Assembly: GCA_902494545.1 (NCBI GenBank)
Contig: CABUTP010000046.1
Coordinates: forward strand, 1-9,178
Length of the DNA stretch: 9,178 bases
Direction: 5' to 3'
Source of the DNA: an uncultured Collinsella sp.
GTDB taxonomy: Bacteria; Actinomycetota; Coriobacteriia; Coriobacteriales; Coriobacteriaceae
Shown: one piece after another, positions 1 to 5,388 of the stretch
Numbering within the stretch: the first letter of the stretch is position 1
How the letters are laid out: each line of letters begins with the position of its first letter
Position numbers and translations under genes: made by a program
Notes under the pieces: model-generated
Told to the model about the DNA's origin: nothing
The model's database searches: none
Seen by the model: the letters and a program-made list of their open reading frames with translations, nothing else

Positions 1-506
1 GCTGCGGCCTTCTGCTGCATCTCGGCGAGCTGCTCGGGCGTCATCGCCGCCATCTGCTCGGGGGTGGGCATGGCCTGAGCGGCGCCGCCATCGCTTGCCT
101 CGGTGGATGCGCCGGTCATGTCGCCCATGGAGTCGGCGTCGATGCCCTGGTTGAACGAAAGGACGACGGTCTCGGGCAGGCTCACGATATCGGCAATCTT
201 GCCGCCGTCGGCACGCTCTTCCTCGGTGCCCTTGTACGTTCGAATGCCGTTATTGTCCGCCTTACTAAACACGGCCTCCACAGCCTTGGCGTCCTTGGCG
301 CTCATAAAGAGTTCGAGGTCGTCGAGCGATTCGGCGCGAATGGTGTCGGGCACGGGTGAGGCGATGCCGCCTTGCTGCACACCCACGTCGACGATGTCGC
401 TCATATAGGTAGGCAGTGCCAGATCGGCGTTGCAGCTGATTACGATAAGTACGATAGCTGTGAACAGTGCCGGAATATGCTTTTTAAAGAGCTTGAGAAT
501 CCTCAC
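1..506 (-). CDS. ABC exporter, N-terminal part (partial, runs off left edge)
   Basis: Only the first 168 codons are present. The reading starts at a GTG (504-506) whose last bases overlap the marR stop codon (GTGA, 4 nt). A GGAGA lies about 8 nt upstream, so the two genes look translationally coupled. The protein opens with a basic stretch (RILKLFKKH) and one hydrophobic membrane segment at about residues 11-25. It continues with LPTYMSDIVDVGVQQGGI (residues 31-48), which closely resembles the region after TM1 in heterodimeric multidrug-type ABC exporters with fused membrane and ATPase domains. A long hydrophilic, presumably extracytoplasmic insert follows (residues 50-168 and beyond), ending in an imperfect tandem repeat TPEQMAAM / TPEQLAEM. 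The ATPase motifs would lie outside the window. Next to a MarR regulator the likely role is export of drugs or metabolites; the substrate cannot be inferred. The family call rests on the N-terminus only. Confidence 0.78.
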   Translation of the reverse strand, partial: MRILKLFKKHIPALFTAIVLIVISCNADLALPTYMSDIVDVGVQQGGIASPVPDTIRAESLDDLELFMSAKDAKAVEAVFSKADNNGIRTYKGTEEERADGGKIADIVSLPETVVLSFNQGIDADSMGDMTGASTEASDGGAAQAMPTPEQMAAMTPEQLAEMQQKAA

Positions 507-952
507 TCGGCATCTCTCCTTTCTTGATTGCGGTCGATAATTTCGTTGGCACGCCTAAGAAGGCGCACCATCTCTTGGGTATCTGTTTCGCCGAGCTGCT
601 CGAGGAAAGCCGCGGTGCGGGCCTCGAATTCCCGACGTTTGGTTTCGAGATCCTGGAATCCCTTGTCGGTCACTATGACGTGTACGCGACGACGGTCAGT
701 CTTTGAGTGCTCGCGCTCGACCCAGCCCTTGGCTTCGAGGGCGCGTAAGATATTGGCGATGCGGGCGCTCGAGACCCAGGCGCGATCAGCGAGTTCGCTC
801 GGCGTGAGCGAACCGCCGGCGAGTATGAGGGCGCGCATGACGGCCATCTCGCCGCCGAGGGCTTTGTCCGCAAAACGCGAAATGCGCTGATGCATGCTGC
901 CGAACTCGGTAAGGAGCTGACGCCCAAGCTCACGGAAATCGGTATCTTCCAC
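503..952 (-). CDS. MarR-family transcriptional regulator
   Basis: This 149-residue protein has the usual MarR length. The winged helix-turn-helix spans about residues 48-95: GSLTPSELADRAWVSSARI is the HTH and SKTDRRRVHVIVTDKG is the wing, with the conserved Asp-Arg pair in the beta hairpin. Flanking helices (8-30 and 105-145) would form the dimer interface. The start is a GTG at 950-952 with AGGGG 6 nt upstream. This start lies inside one arm of a strong inverted repeat (944-958 with 978-992), which suggests autoregulation by the protein's own dimer. The stop codon overlaps the start of an ABC exporter gene, so the pair forms one minus-strand operon of the common MarR-plus-exporter type. MarR proteins usually repress such operons until a small ligand binds; the ligand is unknown here. 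Confidence 0.92.
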   Translation of the reverse strand: MEDTDFRELGRQLLTEFGSMHQRISRFADKALGGEMAVMRALILAGGSLTPSELADRAWVSSARIANILRALEAKGWVEREHSKTDRRRVHVIVTDKGFQDLETKRREFEARTAAFLEQLGETDTQEMVRLLRRANEIIDRNQERRDAE

Positions 953-998
953 CGAAAACCCCTAACACTAGAAACTATTTTCGGTGGAAGATGATACC
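941..998. promoter_or_regulatory. Inverted repeat over the marR start, probable MarR operator
   Basis: ATCTTCCACCGAAAA (944-958) is matched perfectly by its reverse complement at 978-992, giving 15-bp arms separated by 19 bp. The match resumes beyond a 3-nt insertion (GGTATC at 941-946, GATACC at 993-998). Read on the minus strand, the right arm overlaps a TATCAT (991-996) that could be a -10 element, and the left arm contains the GTG start of marR. A repressor dimer bound here would block its own promoter. If transcription began further upstream, the repeat would instead fold as an RNA hairpin that hides the start codon and leaves AGGGG in the loop. The repeat is seen directly; its function is inferred. 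Confidence 0.7.
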
Positions 999-1244
999 CT
1001 TGCACGCGCACCCTATGCGGTAGATTTTGGGACATGCCTAGAAAACTACCTTTAGGCGACCTCCGCACACCGTCGGTGCCAGCAAAGTTAGGGGCAGATC
1101 GTTAGGCATGTCCTAAAGCCTACTCAGAGGTACTTTACCCTGCTAAAGCTGGCATAACAGCTAGAGTGAACGTCGTACAAAGGCAAGGAAAAATACCAAA
1201 CAAATCGGTGAACGGTAGTTGTTTGCGCTCGCATTTCCTGCGGG

Positions 1245-1290
1245 TTTGTAAAAAACGCCCTTATGATATAAAAAAAGAAACATATAACAG
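1245..1290 (+). promoter_or_regulatory. AT-rich promoter-like region for pflB
   Basis: In an otherwise GC-rich genome this stretch is conspicuously AT-rich and offers several -10-like hexamers on the plus strand: TATGAT (1262-1267), TATAAA (1267-1272, with TTTGTA 16 bp upstream) and TATAAC (1283-1288, with TTATGA 16 bp upstream). None has a good -35. A start near 1275-1300 would give a pflB leader of about 200-225 nt. Which hexamer is used cannot be decided from sequence. Confidence 0.35.
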
Positions 1291-1310
1291 CCCAGATGGA
1301 GAGGGTGGCT

Positions 1311-1334
1311 ATGTTATCCTTTTCAGACGGGTGA
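1311..1334 (+). other. Possible 7-codon leader ORF upstream of pflB
   Basis: An ATG preceded at 6 nt by GAGAGG opens a reading frame MLSFSDG followed by TGA. It lies just downstream of the AT-rich promoter-like stretch, so it would fall within the pflB leader. It has no run of identical amino-acid codons, so classical attenuation is not suggested. Such short frames with a purine-rich upstream stretch occur by chance, so this is only a candidate. Confidence 0.15.
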
Positions 1335-1501
1335 AATCTTGGGTTTTGGGTTGTAGTTCCAAGGTGGACAAACGTTTTTCCTGCACCAACGTGTGGTGAA
1401 GAACGGAAGAAGCCGGTAGTGCAAGCCGAACATTCAAGAATTCAATAAGCAGCGGTGTGAGAGAGCGCCGCATTACACGTAACTAGGAGCGTGGTTACAC
1501 A

Positions 1502-3553
1502 ATGCAGGAGGCATGGGAAGGCTTCAAGGAAGGCATCTGGACGGGAGAGGTTGACGTCCGAGACTTCATCCAGAAGAACTACACCCCCTACGAGGGCGAC
1601 GAGTCGTTCCTCGTAGGTCCGACCGAGCGTACCAAGGAGCTGTGGGGCGAGGTTCTCGACCTGCTGCTTAAGGAGCGCGAGCAGGGTGGTGTCCTCGATA
1701 TGGACACCAAGACCGTCACGGGTATCGTGAGCCACCCCGCTGGCTACATCGATAATGCCCATCGCGACAAGGAGACCATTGTTGGCCTCCAGACCGACAA
1801 GCCGCTCAAGCGCGCGCTGCACGTCAACGGTGGTATCCGCATCGCTTGCCAGGCTGCCAGCCAGCACGGCTACAAGGTCGACGAGAACGTTGTTGAGCGC
1901 TACACCTTCGAGCGCAAGACCCACAACGCTGGCGTCTTCGATGTCTACACCCCCGAGATGCGTGCTTGCCGCTCGGCTCACATCATCACCGGTCTGCCCG
2001 ATGGCTATGGCCGCGGCCGCATCATCGGCGACTACCGTCGTGTCGCCCTGTACGGTGTCGACTACCTGATCAAGGACAAGGAGGCCCAGAAGGCTTCCAC
2101 CCCGACGGTCATGACCGCCGACAACATCCGCGATCGTGAGGAGCTGCAGGAGCAGATCCGCGCCCTCGGCGAGCTCAAGATGATGGCCGAGACCTATGGT
2201 TTCGACATTTCCAACCCTGCTACCAACACGCAGGAGGCCATCCAGTGGATGTACTTCGCCTACCTCGCTGCCGTCAAGGAGCAGAATGGCGCCGCTATGT
2301 CCATCGGCCGTACCTCTACGTTCATCGACATCTACGCTGAGCGCGACCTTGCCAACGGCACCTTCACCGAGGAGCAGATCCAGGAGTTCGTGGATCACTT
2401 CATCATGAAGCTCCGCATGGTCAAGTTTGCCCGTACCCCCGAGTACCAGGCCCTGTTCACCGGCGATCCGCAGTGGGTCACCGAGTCCATCGGCGGCATG
2501 GGTGTTGACGGCCGTACGCTCGTTACCAAGATGAGCTACCGCTACCTGCACACGCTCGAGAACATGGGCACCAGCCCCGAGCCCAACATGACCGTTCTGT
2601 GGTCGACCCGTCTGCCCGAGAACTTCAAGAAGTTCTGCGCCAAGACTTCTGTCGCCAGCTCCTCGATCCAGTACGAGAACGACGACCTCATGCGCGTTTA
2701 CCACGGCGACGACTACGGCATCGCCTGCTGCGTGTCCTCCATGCGCATCGGCAAGGAGATGCAGTTCTTCGGCGCCCGCGCCAACCTGGCCAAGTGCCTG
2801 CTGTACGCACTCAACGGCGGTGTTGACGAGGTCTCCAAGAAGCAGGTCGGCCCCAAGTATCGCGCCGTCGAGGGCGATACGCTCGATTACGACGACGTTG
2901 TGGCCAAGTACAACGACATGATGAAGTGGCTCGCTGGCGTGTACGTCAACTCGCTGAACATCATCCACTACATGCACGATAAGTACTGCTACGAGCGCAT
3001 TCAGATGGCTCTGCACGACAAGCACGTGCACCGCTGGTTCGCTACGGGCATCGCTGGCCTTTCCGTCGTGGCTGACTCCCTGTCCGCCATCAAGTACGCC
3101 AAGGTCCACCCCGTCCGTGACGAGAACGGCATCATCGTCGACTTCGAGACCGAGGGCGAGTTCCCCAAGTACGGTAACGACGACGACCGCGTCGACCAGA
3201 TCGCTCACGACGTTGTGCACCAGTTCATGGAGTACATCCGCATGAACGACACCTATCGCAACTCCGTGCCCACGACCTCGGTTCTGACCATTACCTCCAA
3301 CGTCGTGTACGGTAAGAAGACCGGCTCCACGCCCGACGGCCGCAAGGCTGGCCAGCCGTTCGCCCCGGGTGCTAACCCCATGCACAAGCGCGATAGCCAC
3401 GGCGCCATCGCTTCGCTGTCTTCGGTTTCCAAGCTCCCGTTCCGCGATGCCCAGGACGGCATCTCCAACACCTTCTCCATCATCCCGAGTGCGCTCGGCA
3501 AGGAGGACCAGGTGTTCTTTGGCGATATCGACCTTGATCAGCTGGGCGAGTAA
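1502..3553 (+). CDS. pflB: Pyruvate formate-lyase catalytic subunit lacking the glycyl-radical domain
   Basis: The 683-residue protein follows E. coli PflB closely from AWEGF near the N-terminus (VDVRDFIQKNYTPYEGDESF) to KLPFRDAQDGISNTFSIIP near its end. The catalytic pair is Cys409-Cys410 in IACCVSSM, equivalent to Cys418-Cys419 of E. coli, and the substrate-binding arginine corresponds to Arg426 in FFGARANLAK. The reaction is pyruvate plus CoA to acetyl-CoA plus formate, in the cytoplasm under anaerobic conditions. E. coli PflB has about 760 residues; this one ends after LGKEDQVFFGDIDLDQLGE and TAA, before the glycyl-radical domain. That domain is encoded 85 bp downstream in another frame. 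The ATG at 1502 is the only in-frame start after a stop at 1484. Its AGGAG is 12 nt away, longer than usual, and sits in the loop of a GTAAC/GTTAC hairpin. Codon use is strongly biased, suggesting high expression. No activating enzyme (pflA) or formate channel gene is in the window. Confidence 0.96.
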   Translation: MQEAWEGFKEGIWTGEVDVRDFIQKNYTPYEGDESFLVGPTERTKELWGEVLDLLLKEREQGGVLDMDTKTVTGIVSHPAGYIDNAHRDKETIVGLQTDKPLKRALHVNGGIRIACQAASQHGYKVDENVVERYTFERKTHNAGVFDVYTPEMRACRSAHIITGLPDGYGRGRIIGDYRRVALYGVDYLIKDKEAQKASTPTVMTADNIRDREELQEQIRALGELKMMAETYGFDISNPATNTQEAIQWMYFAYLAAVKEQNGAAMSIGRTSTFIDIYAERDLANGTFTEEQIQEFVDHFIMKLRMVKFARTPEYQALFTGDPQWVTESIGGMGVDGRTLVTKMSYRYLHTLENMGTSPEPNMTVLWSTRLPENFKKFCAKTSVASSSIQYENDDLMRVYHGDDYGIACCVSSMRIGKEMQFFGARANLAKCLLYALNGGVDEVSKKQVGPKYRAVEGDTLDYDDVVAKYNDMMKWLAGVYVNSLNIIHYMHDKYCYERIQMALHDKHVHRWFATGIAGLSVVADSLSAIKYAKVHPVRDENGIIVDFETEGEFPKYGNDDDRVDQIAHDVVHQFMEYIRMNDTYRNSVPTTSVLTITSNVVYGKKTGSTPDGRKAGQPFAPGANPMHKRDSHGAIASLSSVSKLPFRDAQDGISNTFSIIPSALGKEDQVFFGDIDLDQLGE

Positions 3554-3554
3554 C

Positions 3555-3615
3555 TATTGTTAGTGCTATACTAACAATAACGATTACTGATTAGCGCGCC
3601 GGTTTCGGCCGGCGC
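3555..3615 (+). promoter_or_regulatory. Two stem-loops between pflB and the glycyl-radical subunit gene
   Basis: The first is a perfect 10-bp inverted repeat, TATTGTTAGT (3555-3564) and ACTAACAATA (3570-3579), with loop GCTAT; it begins 2 nt after the pflB stop. The second is GCGCCGG (3596-3602) and CCGGCGC (3609-3615) with loop TTTCGG. Neither is followed by a T-run, so they do not look like efficient intrinsic terminators. Placed between two cistrons whose products must combine, they could act as RNA processing or 3'-end stability elements that set the ratio of the two messages. The first could alternatively be a DNA operator. The structures are seen; the role is inferred. Confidence 0.6.
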
Positions 3616-3638
3616 CTATTAATCGAAGGAGACATATT

Positions 3639-3890
3639 ATGAAGGTTTCTGAAGTTTCCGAGACCCAGGCCGATAACCTGGTCCACATGCTCGACGCTTA
3701 CGCCGAGAAGGGTGGCCACCACCTGAACATCAACGTCTTCAACCGTGAGACGCTGCTCGACGCTCAGGCTCACCCCGAGAAGTACCCGCAGCTGACCATC
3801 CGCGTTTCCGGCTATGCCGTGAACTTCCACACGCTCACCAAGGAGCAGCAGGACGAGGTCATTGCGCGTACCTTCCACAACAAGTTCTAA
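3639..3890 (+). CDS. grcA: Stand-alone glycyl-radical domain subunit of pyruvate formate-lyase (GrcA-like)
   Basis: The 83-residue protein is almost entirely the C-terminal glycine-radical domain of PFL: GGHHLNINVFNRETLLDA (25-42), HPEKYPQLTIRVSGYAVNF (45-63), LTKEQQDEVIARTF (66-79). Gly58 in RVSGYAV corresponds to Gly734 of E. coli PflB, the residue made into a radical by the SAM-dependent PFL activase. The N-terminal part (ADNLVHMLDAYAEKGG) matches the linker helix that precedes this domain in full-length PFLs, so the gene break falls in the linker. E. coli GrcA/YfiD is a comparable stand-alone domain, but it is about 127 residues with an unrelated N-terminus and serves as a spare part for an intact PFL. 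Here the neighbour lacks this domain, so the small protein should be an obligatory partner. AAGGAG lies 7 nt before the ATG, a stronger site than that of pflB. Expected total for both chains is 766 residues, very near normal PFL length. Confidence 0.93.
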   Translation: MKVSEVSETQADNLVHMLDAYAEKGGHHLNINVFNRETLLDAQAHPEKYPQLTIRVSGYAVNFHTLTKEQQDEVIARTFHNKF

Positions 3891-3918
3891 AGGGATTTAA
3901 CTCCTGTAGGATTACTGG

Positions 3919-4041
3919 GGCCGGTTTTGGGTTATTTTCCAAAACGTCCTCGGACATGCAAAGAGGCTCCGCTGCGCGCGTTGCGCGGCGGGGCCTCTTT
4001 GCGTCCTGCGGGATGTTTTGGAAAATAACCCAAAAACGGCC
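3919..4041. repeat. Nested long palindrome, 27-bp outer arms
   Basis: The outer arms 3919-3945 and 4015-4041 are inverted copies over 27 bp with a single mismatch (position 3924). Each arm is itself an inverted repeat: GTTTTGG (3924-3930) with CCAAAAC (3939-3945) in the left arm, and the same with one extra A in the right arm. Between the arms lies a separate 19-bp stem (3959-4001). The 13-nt spacers on each side (3946-3958 and 4002-4014) do not pair with one another but share GTCCT near their starts. The element could be an intergenic repeat family, a cruciform, or a two-state RNA structure in which the arms pair together or fold individually. I cannot tell whether other copies exist elsewhere in the genome. 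Confidence 0.85.
3959..4001. terminator. Probable bidirectional intrinsic terminator after the PFL operon
   Basis: CAAAGAGGCTCCGCTGCGC and GCGCGGCGGGGCCTCTTTG form a 19-bp stem with two G-U pairs and loop GCGTT. The form AAAGAGGC...GCCTCTTT, with A-run and T-run built into the stem base, is common for terminators in GC-rich Gram-positive bacteria and works on either strand. It starts about 70 nt after the glycyl-radical subunit gene, and no gene runs into it from the right. The following T-run is short (TTT), so termination strength is uncertain. Confidence 0.65.
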
Positions 4042-4161
4042 AAGCGGGGTTCTTCGGAGTCACCCTTTAGGCGGAACTCTCCTAATTATTTGGATGAGTC
4101 GTTTACTTACTTGTACTGTTACCGTCTTCCCGCTGTTGTTGGGGTATGCTTTGTTCGTATG

Positions 4162-4178
4162 TAAACGTATGACATGTT
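4162..4178. promoter_or_regulatory. Operator-like site upstream of lacI
   Basis: TAAACGTATGACATGTT resembles the repeated motif AAAACGTTTGACATATG found before the downstream GH32 gene (13 of 17 positions agree). It lies 17 bp before the lacI start and overlaps a weak candidate -10 (TATGTA, 4158-4163, with TTGTTG 16 bp upstream). This position fits autorepression by the LacI protein. One site with four differences is moderate evidence. Confidence 0.5.
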
Positions 4179-4194
4179 GATAGGGGAGGGTGCT

Positions 4195-5205
4195 ATGGCT
4201 CGCGAGGGCGCTCGTTCTAAGGATTCTGCTAAGCCTGGCATCAAGGAAGTTGCAGCGGTGGCGGGGGTTTCGCCTACTACGGTATCTCGCGTGCTTAATA
4301 ACCGCGGTTATATTAGCCAAGAGACCCGCGATAAGGTCCACGCCGCGATGGAGCGCATCAACTATACGCCCAACGATATCGCCCGTGCCATGCTCAACGG
4401 CCGTCTGAACCTTATCGGCATGATCGTTCCCTTTGTGAGCAGTCCGTTCCATGCTCAGGTTGTGCAGGCGGTCGAGCGCACGTTAGCGGAAAACGGCTTT
4501 AAGATGTTGCTGTGCAACAGCGCCAATCGACCTGATCTTGAGCGTTCCTATATCGACATGCTCCGCCGCAATATGGTCGACGGCGTCATCGTCAACTCCC
4601 TCAATATCGGTGCCGAGGCATATGCCGAGATGGGCTTGAGCCTGGTTGGCATCGACTGCGATCTTGGCGAGGGCTCTGTCCAGATTGCAAGTGACAGCTA
4701 TGGCATCGGCGAGCTCGCCACGCGCCGTCTGATTGATGACGGCTGCAGGCGTATCCTGTGCCTGCGCAGCAATAGCCGCATGCGCATGCCTGCCAATAAG
4801 CGTACCGATGCCTACCTCGATGTTGTTGAGCAGGCCGGTTTGTCCGCGCTTGTCCGTGAGGCTGAGTTCGTTAAGCCCGACGACGAAAAGGGCGCGGTCG
4901 TTGCGAAGATCCTCGATGAGAACCCCGATATTGACGGCATCTTTGCGGGAGACGATACGATGGCGGCCATCTGTCTCAACGTGATGAAGCAGCGCGGCTT
5001 GAGCGCTCCAGACGACATTAAGGTCGTGGGCGCGGATGGTGCCCGCCGCACTATGACGTTTATGCCTGACTTAACAACCGTACGTCAAGATATCGATCGC
5101 ATCGGAGAGCTCGCGGCGCAATCCATCATTGCTCTTATTAACGGTGAAAAGCCCGAGTCGAATATCAAGCTTCCCGTTGAGCTTATCGAGGGCAAAACCG
5201 CGTAA
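4195..5205 (+). CDS. LacI-family repressor of the adjacent sugar operon
   Basis: The 336-residue protein has standard LacI-family length. The helix-turn-helix is at residues 16-36 (IKEVAAVAGVSPTTVSRVLNN), followed by the third helix and the hinge helix NDIARAML (about 57-64). The rest is a periplasmic-binding-protein-like sugar sensor, with VDGVIVNS, a DSYGIGELATRRLIDDGCRRI stretch, FAGDDTMA and the family-typical C-terminal DLTTVRQDI. The start at 4195 is chosen because GGGGAGGG ends 4 nt before it; an ATG at 4174 is in frame but has no ribosome binding site and would add seven residues. It stands 183 bp before the GH32-like gene on the same strand, and CG-centred operators lie before both. 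The likely role is repression of the fructoside genes in the absence of inducer. The inducing sugar is not known; sucrose, fructose or a phosphate of them is the obvious candidate. Confidence 0.93.
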   Translation: MAREGARSKDSAKPGIKEVAAVAGVSPTTVSRVLNNRGYISQETRDKVHAAMERINYTPNDIARAMLNGRLNLIGMIVPFVSSPFHAQVVQAVERTLAENGFKMLLCNSANRPDLERSYIDMLRRNMVDGVIVNSLNIGAEAYAEMGLSLVGIDCDLGEGSVQIASDSYGIGELATRRLIDDGCRRILCLRSNSRMRMPANKRTDAYLDVVEQAGLSALVREAEFVKPDDEKGAVVAKILDENPDIDGIFAGDDTMAAICLNVMKQRGLSAPDDIKVVGADGARRTMTFMPDLTTVRQDIDRIGELAAQSIIALINGEKPESNIKLPVELIEGKTA

Positions 5206-5257
5206 TTCGCCCCGTGCCAAAAGAATTCCTCAAACGCCTCTGATGACCGTTCACCGG

Positions 5258-5274
5258 CATATGTCAACCGTTTG
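5258..5274 (-). promoter_or_regulatory. Operator copy 1 (inverted) before the GH32-like gene
   Basis: CATATGTCAACCGTTTG reads on the minus strand as CAAACGGTTGACATATG, an inverted copy of the two operator repeats at 5311-5344, with two differences from the first of them. It is flanked by CGGCA/TGCCG (5255-5259, 5273-5277). Its centre is 46 bp from the next copy, a spacing that would allow looping or cooperative binding of a LacI-type tetramer. Confidence 0.65.
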
Positions 5275-5310
5275 CCGACGACTGGAACTGCGAAAAGACG
5301 TATTGGTGTG

Positions 5311-5344
5311 AAAACGTTTGACATATGAAAACGATTGACATATC
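5311..5344. promoter_or_regulatory. Tandem LacI-type operators (17-bp direct repeat)
   Basis: AAAACGTTTGACATATG (5311-5327) is immediately followed by AAAACGATTGACATATC (5328-5344), a head-to-tail repeat with two differences. Each unit has a central CG with roughly symmetric flanks (TGTGAAAACGTTTGACA), as expected for LacI-family operators. Both overlap the promoter at 5318-5346, so bound repressor would exclude RNA polymerase. Confidence 0.75.
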
Positions 5345-5346
5345 TT
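5318..5346 (+). promoter_or_regulatory. Promoter of the GH32-PTS operon
   Basis: A perfect -35 hexamer TTGACA (5318-5323) is followed after 17 bp by TATCTT (5341-5346), four of six matches to the -10 consensus. Transcription would start near 5353, about 35 nt before the GH32-like gene. A second TTGACA (5335-5340) exists because of the tandem repeat, but has no -10 at normal distance. Confidence 0.65.
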
Positions 5347-5388
5347 GCCATTGTACCGAGTTAGTATGTCGTGGAAAGGAAGTCTCGG

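Larger units (their letters stand above)
953..1501. other. Divergent intergenic region between marR and pflB
   Basis: About 550 bp carry no convincing gene. From left to right there are: the marR inverted repeat; an 11-bp inverted repeat GGACATGCCTA (1030-1040) / TAGGCATGTCC (1103-1113); a small hairpin AGCTG/CAGCT (1147-1162); an AT-rich promoter-like stretch (about 1245-1290); a 7-codon ORF with a possible ribosome binding site (1311-1334); a CG-centred AAACGTTT core (1370-1377); a CACCA/TGGTG hairpin (1384-1398); and a GTAAC/GTTAC pair (1479-1498) that places the pflB ribosome binding site in a loop. The long leader after the AT-rich stretch suggests post-transcriptional control of pflB, but no known riboswitch class is recognisable. 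Confidence 0.6.
3891..4194. other. Intergenic region between the PFL operon and lacI
   Basis: About 300 bp carry no gene. The first half is filled by a large nested palindrome (3919-4041). The second half (about 4080-4180) is AT-richer and contains the probable lacI promoter and one operator-like site. Short open frames here have no supporting ribosome binding site or recognisable product. Confidence 0.6.

Noticed and set aside
103..408. A 101-codon plus-strand frame at the left edge
   Set aside because: It is the shadow of the minus-strand ABC exporter, whose frame continues from the marR overlap with a proper membrane segment and family motif.
1342..1362. A third copy of the palindrome arm (GGTTTTGGGTT...TCCAA) in the pflB leader
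   Set aside because: Eleven matching bases followed by a shifted TCCAA; matches of this length are expected by chance in about 9 kb, and the rest of the arm does not align.
1166..1399. A 77-codon frame in the pflB leader region
   Set aside because: GTG start without a clear ribosome binding site, AT-rich and rare codon use unlike neighbours, and it spans the promoter-like stretch; more likely untranslated.
1442..3400. A 652-codon open frame antisense to pflB
   Set aside because: It is rich in Val, Gly, Asp and Leu and has no family resemblance. In a highly biased GC-rich gene the antisense frame is commonly open because TTA, CTA and TCA codons are avoided on the coding strand. The sense frame is an unmistakable PFL.
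3555..3579. A Rex redox-repressor site in the first stem-loop between the PFL genes
   Set aside because: TTGTTA/TAACAA half-sites resemble clostridial Rex sites (TTGTTAANNNNTTAACAA), but the spacing is about 3 bp too long and the position is after pflB and not at a promoter.
3540..3640. A frameshift or sequencing error that would rejoin the two PFL genes
   Set aside because: The gap is 85 bp with two perfect stem-loops, a strong ribosome binding site and a fresh ATG; the linker peptide is accounted for by the two chain ends. One or two base changes could not restore a continuous PFL.
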